A stretch of DNA of 64,000 nucleotides. It comes from Chromohalobacter canadensis (GTDB lineage: Bacteria > Pseudomonadota > Gammaproteobacteria > Pseudomonadales > Halomonadaceae). Positions 1 to 7,856 of this stretch are shown piece by piece. The notes under the pieces were generated by a model that saw only the letters and a list, made by a program, of their open reading frames with translations, was not told where the DNA came from and did not search any database. The stretch is from assembly GCF_034479555.1 (NCBI RefSeq), contig NZ_CP140151.1:2914001-2978000 (forward strand), in the 5' to 3' direction. Within the stretch, counting starts at the first letter, position 1, and the number at the start of each line of letters is the position of its first letter. The position numbers were made by a program, and so were the translations under genes.

Positions 1-1062
1 GGGCAGGTGACGGCCGCGGTTGTTGACCGTGGCCTGCAGGGTGGTATCGGCGATGGCCAGGCGGAATTCGGCATGGCTACCACGATAGAGCCTCTCGGCC
101 ACGGTCGCTGTCAGATGATTGTGACCCTCGACGGCGCCGGGCAGCAGGTCCAGCGTCTCGGGGCGAATCAGCAGTAGCTCGCCGTCACCGGCGTCCTCGG
201 CGGTCAGTTCACCCAGTGCCGTGATCAAACGGTCGCCCTTACGGGCGCTGATCGGATAGAGATTGTCGTGGCCCATGAAGTGCGCTACGAAGGCATTCAC
301 GGGGCGCTCGTAGACCTCTCGCGGCGCGCCCACCTGCTGGATGGTGCCGCCATTGAGCACGGCGATACGGTCGGACATGACCATCGCCTCCTGCTGGTCG
401 TGGGTCACGAACACGAAGGTCATGCCGAGTCGCTTCTGCACCCGCAGTAGCTCCACCTGCAATTGGCTGCGCAGCCCGGCATCCAGTGCCGAGAGTGGCT
501 CGTCGAGCAGCAGTACATCGGGCTCGCAAATCAGCGCCCGAGCCAGCGCGATGCGCTGGCGCTGGCCGCCGGAAAGCTGATCGACGTGGCGATCGACCAG
601 GTCGCCGAGCTTGATGAAGTCAGCGATCTCGTCGACCTTGCTGTGGCGCTCAGCCGCTGGCATGCCGCGCATTTTTAGCCCGAAAGCCAGGTTTTCGCGT
701 ACCGAAAGATGCGGGAAGAGTGCATAGGACTGGAATACGGTATTGACGCTGCGTTGGTGAGGGGGCATCTCGGTGATGTTCTTGCCGCCTACCACCAGCG
801 AGCCGGCATCCGGCTCCTCGAGGCCGGCGAGGATGCGTAGAAGAGTGGTCTTGCCGCAGCCGGACGGCCCCAGCAGGGTGAAGAACTCGCCGGCCTGGAT
901 GTTCAGGTCGACGCCGTCCAAGGCGACGGTATCGCGCCCGAAGCGTTTGTGCAGGCCCTGCATCTCGATCGAAGACGCCTTGTGGTTCGCCCGGTCGCGT
1001 TCATTGGCGGCCGGACGAGCGTCCGGATGGTCGGCAATCTCCGCCGTCATGGTCTCGCTCAT
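1..1062 (-). CDS. potA: Polyamine-type ABC transporter ATP-binding protein (PotA-like), C-terminus cut by window edge
   Basis: The ATPase subunit of an ABC importer, at the inner face of the cytoplasmic membrane, energising uptake of a small cationic substrate. The visible 354 residues carry Walker A (GPSGCGKTT, about 65-73), Q-loop (about 111), the signature LSGGQ (163-167), Walker B with LLLDEP (about 185-189), the switch His in FVTHDQQEA, and the start of a TOBE-type C-terminal domain. PotA proteins are about 370 residues, so only a short tail is missing. The start ATG follows GGTACCTCC-like purine-rich sequence on the minus strand. The spermidine/putrescine assignment is inferred from family similarity and from the two PuuB-like oxidases directly upstream in the same orientation; other opine, iron or glycine-betaine importers of this class cannot be excluded. 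Confidence 0.85.
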   Translation of the reverse strand, partial: MSETMTAEIADHPDARPAANERDRANHKASSIEMQGLHKRFGRDTVALDGVDLNIQAGEFFTLLGPSGCGKTTLLRILAGLEEPDAGSLVVGGKNITEMPPHQRSVNTVFQSYALFPHLSVRENLAFGLKMRGMPAAERHSKVDEIADFIKLGDLVDRHVDQLSGGQRQRIALARALICEPDVLLLDEPLSALDAGLRSQLQVELLRVQKRLGMTFVFVTHDQQEAMVMSDRIAVLNGGTIQQVGAPREVYERPVNAFVAHFMGHDNLYPISARKGDRLITALGELTAEDAGDGELLLIRPETLDLLPGAVEGHNHLTATVAERLYRGSHAEFRLAIADTTLQATVNNRGRHLP

Positions 1063-1095
1063 GGAGGTACCCTCTTCGCTTGTAGTTGGCCTTAT

Positions 1096-2385
1096 TCAGA
1101 GTCGGTCGCGCAGTTTGTAGAAATTGGTTGCCAGTACCAGCAGTGGCTTGCGCAGAGCGTGGCCGCCTGGGAACTGTCGATGTGGCATGGCGGAAAAGAC
1201 ATCGAAACGCTCGCTTTGGCCGGCGATGGCCTCGGCCATCAGCTTGCCGGCCAGCCCGGCCATGGCCATGCCATGGCCAGAGTAGCCTTGGGCATAGTAG
1301 AGATTATCGCCCAGACGACCGAAATCGGGCGCTCGATTGAGGGTGATCGCGACATCGCCGCCCCAGCGGTACTCGATGGGTACCCCCTCGAGTACCGGGA
1401 ACAGCCGGGCAATCTTGGCGTCCATGCGCGCCTGAAGGCGCGGGGGCTCCCGGCCGTCGTAACTGACCTCGCCGCCGTAAATCAGACGTCGATCGGCGCT
1501 GAGTCGGTAATAGTCAAGTACGAAGTTGGCATCGGCCAGGGCGTCGTTTTTCGGTAGCACCTTTGCCGCTTGTGCCTCGCTCAGTGGCGCGGTGGCGATC
1601 ATGTAGTTGGCGGCCTGCATGACGCGACCGGAGAGCTCCGGAACGAGGTCGCCGTGATAGGCATTAGTCGCCAGCACTACGAAATCGGCGGTCACGCTGC
1701 CGTGCTCAGTGGTGACCGTGGCCGGCTTACCGCGGCGGATCGTGCGCGCGGCGCTATGGGCATGCACGCGAACCCCGGCGCGCTGTGCTGCCCGGGCCAG
1801 GCCTAGGGTGTAGTTGAGGGGATGAAGGTGGCCGCCTTCCCGGTCGTATAGGGCCGCTGGATAGGCATCGGTGACGACGTGCTCGTGCAGGGCATCGCCC
1901 TCCAGCCACTCGAGAGCTTCGTAGCCGTAGTCACGGGCCATCTGTTCGCGGAAGGCCGTGAGTTCCTTGACATGACGCGGCTTGACCGCTGCGTGCAGGT
2001 AGCCCCAGGCCAGATCGCAGGGAATGGCATGGCGCTCGATTAACTCGGCGGTGAGGCGCACCGCCTCGCGGCTCATCTCCCACACCTCGCGGGCGCGAGG
2101 TAGCCCTAGGGCCTGCTGGACGGTGATGATGTCGGTGCCCAGCCCTGGCAGGATCTGTCCGCCGCTGCGTCCGGAGGCACCATGGCCGATATCGCCGGCT
2201 TCGAGCAATGTCACCGAGTAGCCACGCTCGGCCAGGTGCAAGGCCGTTGAGCAGCCTGTCACCCCGCCACCGATCACGCACACATCACTCCTTGTTTCGC
2301 CTTCAAGGGGCATGGCGGGTTCGAGCTCGACGGCGATGGAGGCCCGGTACCAAGAAACGGGGGTATCGGAGACGGTACTGCGCAT
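1096..2385 (-). CDS. FAD-dependent oxidoreductase, PuuB-like (gamma-glutamylputrescine oxidase family), copy 1
   Basis: A 429-residue DAO-family flavoprotein expected to oxidise an amine (gamma-glutamylputrescine, or a related amino compound) to an aldehyde plus ammonia and peroxide in the cytoplasm. The N-terminal Rossmann motif is VIGGGVTGCSTA near residue 35, followed by HGASGRSGGQ, both typical of PuuB/DadA/glycine-oxidase enzymes; YYAQGYSGHGMAMA near the C-terminus is the second FAD contact. Length matches PuuB (about 426). I chose the ATG at 2385 because AGGA lies eight bases upstream; an in-frame ATG at 2394 has no spaced ribosome site. It is paralogous to the next gene (same GGHxHPLN and YRLS/YFRLS motifs), and the pair sits behind the potA-like gene. 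The exact substrate is inference. Confidence 0.8.
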   Translation of the reverse strand: MRSTVSDTPVSWYRASIAVELEPAMPLEGETRSDVCVIGGGVTGCSTALHLAERGYSVTLLEAGDIGHGASGRSGGQILPGLGTDIITVQQALGLPRAREVWEMSREAVRLTAELIERHAIPCDLAWGYLHAAVKPRHVKELTAFREQMARDYGYEALEWLEGDALHEHVVTDAYPAALYDREGGHLHPLNYTLGLARAAQRAGVRVHAHSAARTIRRGKPATVTTEHGSVTADFVVLATNAYHGDLVPELSGRVMQAANYMIATAPLSEAQAAKVLPKNDALADANFVLDYYRLSADRRLIYGGEVSYDGREPPRLQARMDAKIARLFPVLEGVPIEYRWGGDVAITLNRAPDFGRLGDNLYYAQGYSGHGMAMAGLAGKLMAEAIAGQSERFDVFSAMPHRQFPGGHALRKPLLVLATNFYKLRDRL

Positions 2386-2583
2386 AAATTCCATCCTGTT
2401 ATTGTTGTGGAATAATTTACGAGAATACGACAAAAGTCTCACGCCAAGGAGGGAAAGTTCTCCTCGGAAAGGCTTGCGAGTCAGTTACCTTTCACTTATC
2501 CAGCTGATAGCCCTGCTCATGGCTTAGGTGCCTGCTCAAGTTGTGATGTTCATGTCGGCTCGGCGGTTGTTGATTCTCAAAAA

Positions 2584-3885
2584 TCAAATTCCAAGCTTGT
2601 CGCGCAAGTTGTAGTACCAGGCGCCCATGGCGGTTAGCGGAATCTGCATGGCCCGTCCGCCAGGGAACGAGTGCTGGGGCAGGCTGGCGAAAATATCGAA
2701 GCGTTCTGCCTGGCCCTGAATCGCGTCACTGATCACTTTGCCTGCCAAGTGGGTGCAGGTGATGCCATGGCCGCTATACCCTTGTGCGTAGTAGATGTTT
2801 TTTCCGATGCGGCCGAATTGAGGCAATCGGGACAGCGTTAGCAGGAAGTTGCCGGTCCAGGCGAAGTCCACTTTTATGTCTTTCAACTCAGGGAAGGTCT
2901 TGAGCATATTCGGCATGATGAGGGCTTCGACTTGTTCTGGCTCGCGGGCACCGTAGGTAACGCCGCCGCCGTAGATCAGCCGGCCGTCGCCGGACAGGCG
3001 GAAATAGTCAAGGAGGTAGTTGCAGTCCTCGACGCAGTTATCTTTCGGGAGCAAGCGCTGCTGCACGCTTTCCGGTAGTGGTTCGGTGGTGATGATCTGG
3101 GTACCGCAGGGGATGGCCTTGGATTCCAGTTTTGGCAGCAGGCCATTGAGGTAGGCGTTACCGGCGACTAGTACGTAGTCTGCTTCAACGTCGCCTTCCT
3201 CGGTATGGATGATCGGCTTGTCGCCTTCATGAATCCGCAATGCGGGGGAGTTCTCGTAGATGGTCCCGCCCAAGGATTCTACGGCGGCGGCTTCACCGAG
3301 TACCAGGTTCAGTGGGTGGAAATGCCCACCGCTGTGATCGATCAGGCCGCCAGTGTAGCGTTTGCTCCCAACGTATTGCTGGATGGCATGTTCGTCGAGC
3401 AGCTCCAATTGCTCGTGGCCGTGGGCTTCCCAGAGCTTCTTTTTGGCGACCAATTCATCGAACTGCTTACGGTTGCACGCGGCGAAAATACCGCCTTCCT
3501 TCAAGTCACATTGAATGTCGTAGTCTTTGACGAAACGATGTAGGATGCGGCCGCCCTCGAAGGCCATCCTGCCCATCTCTGCGCCGACCTTCTGTCCGTA
3601 ATGGTGCTCGATGAAGTCGATATCGCGGCTGTAGCTATTGACGATCTGCCCGCCGTTGCGGCCGGAAGCACCGAATCCGACGCGGTTACCTTCCAGCACA
3701 ACCACCTTGTAGCCATTTTCGGCCATGTGAAGGGCCGTAGACACACCGGTAAAACCGGCGCCTACGATGCAGATGTCTGCTTTCACGTGACCCTTCAGGG
3801 TCGGGCGCACGCGCTTGTCATTCGCAGACGCCGCGTAATAAGAATGAGGGTGAGACGTTGCCAGCACGGTTTGCTCCCGAACCAT
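2584..3885 (-). CDS. puuB: Gamma-glutamylputrescine oxidase-like FAD oxidoreductase (PuuB-like), copy 2
   Basis: A 433-residue DAO-family FAD oxidoreductase, likely acting in putrescine catabolism (the Puu route, in which gamma-glutamylated putrescine is oxidised). FAD motif IVGAGFTGVSTALHMAE near residues 40-56, then GFGASGRNGGQ, GGHFHPLN in the middle, and AQGYSGHGITCTHLAG close to the C-terminus. It ends YNLRDKLGI, matching the FYKLRDRL end of the downstream paralogue, which supports duplication. The ATG at 3885 is preceded by a weak GAGATAC. It begins the leftward group (oxidase 2, oxidase 1, potA-like), separated from the second copy by about 200 bases. Substrate assignment rests on family resemblance only; no puuA or puuC is visible in the window. 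Confidence 0.8.
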   Translation of the reverse strand: MVREQTVLATSHPHSYYAASANDKRVRPTLKGHVKADICIVGAGFTGVSTALHMAENGYKVVVLEGNRVGFGASGRNGGQIVNSYSRDIDFIEHHYGQKVGAEMGRMAFEGGRILHRFVKDYDIQCDLKEGGIFAACNRKQFDELVAKKKLWEAHGHEQLELLDEHAIQQYVGSKRYTGGLIDHSGGHFHPLNLVLGEAAAVESLGGTIYENSPALRIHEGDKPIIHTEEGDVEADYVLVAGNAYLNGLLPKLESKAIPCGTQIITTEPLPESVQQRLLPKDNCVEDCNYLLDYFRLSGDGRLIYGGGVTYGAREPEQVEALIMPNMLKTFPELKDIKVDFAWTGNFLLTLSRLPQFGRIGKNIYYAQGYSGHGITCTHLAGKVISDAIQGQAERFDIFASLPQHSFPGGRAMQIPLTAMGAWYYNLRDKLGI

Positions 3886-3971
3886 CGTTGTATCTCGACC
3901 AGCCTTCGTTAAATGTTGGTCATTTGTGTCTTAGCTTGGGGATAACGTTACGAAGGGGGGGCAACCCTGCG

Positions 3972-3991
3972 ATATACCCCCTCGGGTATAT
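3972..3991. promoter_or_regulatory. Inverted repeat in the spacer between the PuuB-like gene and the deacylase gene
   Basis: ATATACCC and GGGTATAT form a perfect 8-bp inverted repeat with a 4-base gap, followed by TTTTAA on the plus strand. It lies in the 309-base spacer (3886-4194) between divergently transcribed genes and could be an operator for a polyamine regulator or a short hairpin. Apart from this and the two ribosome-binding sites I see nothing else definite in the spacer. Confidence 0.35.
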
Positions 3992-4194
3992 TTTAAGAGC
4001 AAGCCGTTCCAGAAGGCCCCGCGCGGCTCTCAGGAGTCCATTTTGTGCGTCATGGCAGTGCGTGAAAGCTTGCGCTGCTGACCTTCGTCGCGCTCTTCGT
4101 TGACGGCTAAACAAAGAATCGCTTGCATGAATGGGGTGCCATGAGGCGCCATGGCAGGTATAAAGACTCCGCCATCTTCGGTATAGGAACACTC

Positions 4195-5220
4195 ATGGCT
4201 CGCGCTCCCTTCGAACTCGCCGGTACGCGTATTCCGCCCGGCAGCCGGGCACAAATCGATGTGCCGGTGGCCAAGCTGTATACCCACGCGCCGCTGCATA
4301 TTCCCGTCGAGGTCGTCCATGGACGCCAGCCGGGACCGGTCTTGCTGGTGTGTGGTGCCATTCATGGCGATGAGCTCAACGGCGTCGAGATCGTGCGCCG
4401 GATGCTAAGGCTGGCCTCGCTATCGCGCTTGAGGGGCACGCTGATCGCGGTGCCCATCGTCAATGTCTTCGGCTTCGTGCAGCAGACGCGTTACCTGCCC
4501 GATCGGCGTGACTTGAATCGCTGCTTTCCGGGCAGTGAGATTGGCTCGCTTGGCTCGCGTATCGCGGCGCTGTTCCGTGAGCAAATTGTCGATTTGGCCA
4601 CGCATATCGTCGACCTGCATACCGGGGCGATCCATCGCACCAACCTTCCCCAGGTGCGCGCGCAGATGAAGGATCGGCCCGCAACACAAGCCATGGCAGA
4701 GGCGTTCGGCGTGCCGGTGATTCTCAATGCCGAGCTGCGCGAGGGAAGTCTTCGGGAATACGCACAATCGCGTAACGTGCCGGTGCTGACCTATGAGGCC
4801 GGAGAGGCGTTGCGTTTCGACGAGTGGGCGATCGCGCCGGGGGTAAGAGGTGTGCAGCGCGTGATGCGCTTGCTGGGCATGCTGCCCACCGACCGGCGTC
4901 GGCATAAACCTGCCGTTGCGGAGGTCGCCAATGGCTCGAGTTGGGCTCGCTCGCCCATCGATGGCATCCTACGGCCTCGAGCGCGGTTGGGCGCGCGTGT
5001 CGCACGAGGCGATATTCTAGGGCGCGTTGCCGATCCGTTCGGTAATGCCGAGCAGGAAGTGCTCGCCAACGCCGATGGCATCGTCATCGGTATGAGCAAT
5101 CTACCGCTCGCCAATGAAGGCGAGGCGCTATTTCATGTGGCGCGCTTCGATGAAATCGAAGAGGCCGAGAACGCCGTTGAAACCTTCCACTCCGATTTCG
5201 AGACACGCCAAGAGCTATAG
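4195..5220 (+). CDS. Succinylglutamate desuccinylase/aspartoacylase-family zinc deacylase (M14-type)
   Basis: A 341-residue zinc-dependent amidohydrolase of the AstE/AspA family that removes an acyl group from an N-acylated amino compound. The zinc and catalytic motifs are visible: GAIHGDELNG (His and Glu ligands, about residues 58-67), the substrate-binding RDLNRCFPG (about 102-110) and the third-ligand motif DLHTG (about 140-144). Start ATG at 4195 is chosen because AGGAA stands eight bases upstream; upstream in-frame ATGs at 4123 and 4141 lack such a site. It runs divergently from the polyamine oxidase genes and ends eight bases before the convergent dusA stop. Natural substrate is unknown; ectoine-pathway DoeB belongs to the same family but its usual partner DoeA is not adjacent. 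Confidence 0.8.
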   Translation: MARAPFELAGTRIPPGSRAQIDVPVAKLYTHAPLHIPVEVVHGRQPGPVLLVCGAIHGDELNGVEIVRRMLRLASLSRLRGTLIAVPIVNVFGFVQQTRYLPDRRDLNRCFPGSEIGSLGSRIAALFREQIVDLATHIVDLHTGAIHRTNLPQVRAQMKDRPATQAMAEAFGVPVILNAELREGSLREYAQSRNVPVLTYEAGEALRFDEWAIAPGVRGVQRVMRLLGMLPTDRRRHKPAVAEVANGSSWARSPIDGILRPRARLGARVARGDILGRVADPFGNAEQEVLANADGIVIGMSNLPLANEGEALFHVARFDEIEEAENAVETFHSDFETRQEL

Positions 5221-5227
5221 CGTCGGT

Positions 5228-6244
5228 TCAGGCGACGGCGCTTGCAGTGTCGAGCTCGCGTACCTTGGCCAGTGCTTCATCGAACACCTCGAGCCCGGCG
5301 CCGTCGCGGTGGGCGTTTTCCGACAAGTGACGTCGAAATTGGCGTCCCCCTGGGCAACCCTGAAACAGGCCCATCAGGTGGCGGGTGACGTGATTGAGCT
5401 TGGCACCGTCAGTCAGGCGTTTGTCGATATAGGATCGCATGGCGCGCGCTGCATCATGCCGGCTTTTGACGGTAGAAGGCGTGCCATAGAGCGCGGCATC
5501 CACGCCGGCCAGCAGCCAAGGGTTCTGGTACGCCTCGCGCCCGATCATCACGCTATCGACCTTTTCAAGCTGCGCCTGGCAGTCATCCAGCGTTTTGATC
5601 CCGCCATTGATACCGATATGCAGATCGGGATGCTGCGTCTTGAGGCGATGCACGCGAGGGTAATTGAGCGGGGGAACGTCGCGATTTTCCTTGGGCGAGA
5701 GCCCTTCTAGCCAGGCTTTACGAGCATGCACAATGAAGACCTCGCAGCCGGCATCTGCCACCGTGCCGATGAAACGTGCCAGATCGGCGTCCTCGTCTTG
5801 TTCATCGACACCGATGCGGCACTTGACCGTGACAGGGATCGATACCACGGCCTGCATGGCGCGTACCGCTGCCGCCACCTTGGCGGGATGCTCCATCAGG
5901 CAGGCGCCGATCAGGTTGTTCTGTACCCGATCGCTCGGGCACCCCACGTTCAAGTTGACTTCATCGTAGCCCCAGGCTGCAGCGATCGCCGCGCATTCCG
6001 CCAGTGCAGCAGGGTCGCTGCCGCCTAGTTGTAGCGCCACCGGATGCTCCACGTCGCTAAACCCTAAAAAGCGCTCGCGGGGCGAGCCATGCAGGATCGC
6101 TCCAGTCGTGACCATCTCGGTGTATAGCAGCGCCTCGCGGGTCAGCGTACGGGCGAACGCGCGGTAGTCGCGGGTCGTCCAATCCATCATAGGAGCGACG
6201 GAGAAGGTTCTATCTAGCGTGTTGCGCTTTTTCCTAGTGTTCAT
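5228..6244 (-). CDS. dusA: tRNA-dihydrouridine(20/20a) synthase DusA, 5' end supplied by the integrated element
   Basis: A 338-residue FMN enzyme that reduces uridine 20/20a in the D-loop of tRNAs. It shows FSVAPMMDWT at the N-terminus, the LLYTEMVTTGA motif, the catalytic Cys in NLNVGCPSDRVQNN, and GINGGIKT for FMN phosphate binding, all characteristic of DusA. The first about 17 codons (6191-6244) lie on the element side of the attachment core, so this ORF is a hybrid: the native 5' end is found at 19563-19640. The codons for FSVAP differ between the two copies while the residues are identical, so the element restores the reading frame. Its promoter now lies in the 130-base spacer shared with the integrase gene. 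Confidence 0.95.
   Translation of the reverse strand: MNTRKKRNTLDRTFSVAPMMDWTTRDYRAFARTLTREALLYTEMVTTGAILHGSPRERFLGFSDVEHPVALQLGGSDPAALAECAAIAAAWGYDEVNLNVGCPSDRVQNNLIGACLMEHPAKVAAAVRAMQAVVSIPVTVKCRIGVDEQDEDADLARFIGTVADAGCEVFIVHARKAWLEGLSPKENRDVPPLNYPRVHRLKTQHPDLHIGINGGIKTLDDCQAQLEKVDSVMIGREAYQNPWLLAGVDAALYGTPSTVKSRHDAARAMRSYIDKRLTDGAKLNHVTRHLMGLFQGCPGGRQFRRHLSENAHRDGAGLEVFDEALAKVRELDTASAVA
6177..6190. repeat. attL core (14-bp direct repeat)
   Basis: GTCCAATCCATCAT inside the dusA coding sequence (codons for MMDWT on the minus strand). The same 14 bases occur at 19567-19580. Sequence to the left continues as dusA; sequence to the right belongs to the element. Confidence 0.9.
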
Positions 6245-6296
6245 GGGCTTTCCTGGGCACTAGGCCTTTCCAGATATGCCGATTTATACATACTTT

Positions 6297-6360
6297 TTGC
6301 TACGTTTTGCAGCGTGGTTTGCTACGAATCTGCTACGATGCTTCCAGTAAATTTGCTACA
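6297..6360. repeat. Integrase arm-type sites, left end (TTGCTACR repeats)
   Basis: Four direct copies of (T/C)TGCTAC(G/A) at 6297-6304, 6319-6326, 6330-6337 and 6353-6360, in the spacer between dusA and the integrase gene. The second and third are 11 bp apart, one helical turn. A matching pair with the same 11-bp spacing lies near the right end (19514-19532). This fits arm-type binding sites for the N-terminal domain of the tyrosine integrase; the role is inferred. They also overlap the likely promoters of both dusA and int. Confidence 0.65.
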
Positions 6361-6374
6361 CGGAAGCGATCTCG

Positions 6375-7472
6375 ATGGCCACTATTAGTAAGCGTAAACG
6401 AAAGGATGGGAGTGTCGCATACACTGCCCAGATTCGCATTATGCGGAAGGGCCAAAAGGCTCACTCCGAGGGGAGAACCTTTCCCAAGAAAGCCATGGCG
6501 GAAGAGTGGGCTAAGCGCCGCGAGCTTGAGCTGATGAGCCCCGGTGGCCTTCTCACCGCGAAGTGGCGAGGAGTGAAGCTGGAGGATGCCATTGAGCGCT
6601 ACCTACACGAGTTTGCCCGAGACGCTGGCCGCTCGAAGCGAGCCACCATACAGCAGTTGCAGCGCTTTCCCCTTGCGCGAGCTCAAGTTACCGACCTGAC
6701 GAGTGAGCAGATCGTAGAGCATGCCGTCATGCGCCGTAATAGCGGCATCAGGCCCTCGACGATCAACCAGGACATCACGTGGCTGGGCATAATCCTCAAG
6801 ACGGCAGCAGCAGCATGGAAGATGCCGGTGGAGCTCAATGAGTTCGAGTCGGCAAAGGTGCTACTACGTAGCAAAGGGCTGATTTCTCGCTCTGGATCTC
6901 GTGATCGGCGGCCTACTGCTGAGGAAGTCGAGCTGATCCGAACCTACTTCCGTCGCTCGCAGTTGATTCGGCCGAGCGCGATCATCCCCATGGAAGACAT
7001 CATGGACTTCGCCATCGCCTCCTCGAGGCGTCAGGAGGAGATCACCCGTCTCACCTGGGAGGATCTCGACGAACAGGCGATGACCTGCTGGGTACGTGAT
7101 GCCAAGCATCCTCGGCAGAAATGGGGCAACCACAAGCGCTTCAAGCTGACTCGGGAAGCGATGGCCCTCATCAAAAGGCAGCCTCGGATCGCAGGTGAGG
7201 AGCGGATTTTCCCCTTCAATGGAAAATCTATAGGGACTCGGTGGAGAGCGGCAACGGCTGCCTGTGGCATCGAAGATCTACGCTTCCATGACCTTCGGCA
7301 TGAGGCAACGTCGCGCCTGTTCGAGGCAGGCTATGAAATCGTCGAGGTTCAGCAATTCACGCTTCACGAAAGCTGGGATGTGTTGAAGCGCTACACACAC
7401 CTTCGTCCCGAAAACCTTCAGTTGAAGGGTGAGGGTGCCGACATGGTGCCGGCGGCCGAAAGCAAGGCATAG
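6375..7472 (+). CDS. int: Tyrosine site-specific recombinase (integrase) of the dusA-inserted element
   Basis: A 365-residue tyrosine recombinase that should integrate and excise the element at dusA. Residues 1-60 form a basic arm-binding domain, about 65-165 the core-binding (SAM-like) domain, and the remainder the catalytic domain. Visible catalytic residues are Arg in SSRRQEEITRL (about 219), a Lys in the AKHPRQKW stretch, the box II HDLRH (305-309), a His/Trp in LHESWD and the nucleophile Tyr in LKRYTH (about 340). CGGAAG precedes the ATG. The gene is divergent from dusA and its upstream region holds four TTGCTACR repeats that probably bind it, suggesting autoregulation. No recombination directionality factor is certain; the AlpA-like gene at 15313-15594 is the best candidate. 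Confidence 0.93.
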   Translation: MATISKRKRKDGSVAYTAQIRIMRKGQKAHSEGRTFPKKAMAEEWAKRRELELMSPGGLLTAKWRGVKLEDAIERYLHEFARDAGRSKRATIQQLQRFPLARAQVTDLTSEQIVEHAVMRRNSGIRPSTINQDITWLGIILKTAAAAWKMPVELNEFESAKVLLRSKGLISRSGSRDRRPTAEEVELIRTYFRRSQLIRPSAIIPMEDIMDFAIASSRRQEEITRLTWEDLDEQAMTCWVRDAKHPRQKWGNHKRFKLTREAMALIKRQPRIAGEERIFPFNGKSIGTRWRAATAACGIEDLRFHDLRHEATSRLFEAGYEIVEVQQFTLHESWDVLKRYTHLRPENLQLKGEGADMVPAAESKA

Positions 7473-7856
7473 AGAGTCCGTAAATTGCACGCGTTTCCGC
7501 CTTCTTGCTCGCCCTGGCCATGTTTTTTGCTCTCGAACTCACATGAATGGGCTCTAGATAGCCATCGCGCACGCCAGCCTGCTCGAGATTCTTCCCTGAG
7601 TACCGAAAAAGTGCATAAATCCGCATAAATCCTTGCAGCCTCAAAACCCATGTCGAGCCCAGCAACGGCGCGGCCTGGCGCCGTAGTGCATGAGTGCATA
7701 AAAATCGACACGTTTAGCGCGCAGGCGGGGCGGGGTGTCGACGGCGCGCGGCGGGGCGCGGCGAGGGTGGAGGGGGTGGTCAGGGGCAGTCACGAAAAAA
7801 GCCCCGCGAAGTCGCGGGGCGAAGCATCGATCGCGCTTGGTGCTGTCGGCTATGGC
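7473..7856. other. Non-coding stretch between int and the tape measure gene, with a G-rich segment
   Basis: No convincing gene. It holds CATAAATCC twice in tandem (about 7612-7630), GTGCATAAA twice (about 7610 and 7690), and a strongly strand-biased G-rich segment at 7721-7795. That segment contains AGGCGGGG (7723-7730), a string that also occurs in the cohesive-end sequence of P2 and P4 as I recall it. A terminator for the leftward operon ends the region. The packaging-site idea is only a hypothesis. Confidence 0.5.
7795..7820 (-). terminator. Rho-independent terminator of the element's leftward operon
   Basis: On the minus strand GCCCCGCG and CGCGGGGC pair (8 bp, extended by one A-T) and are followed by six T. 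It lies 37 bases past the tape measure stop codon. Confidence 0.85.

Noticed and set aside
4195..5220. Calling the M14 deacylase DoeB of ectoine degradation
   Set aside because: Same family, but DoeA and the other doe genes are not adjacent and no specific signature could be confirmed by eye.
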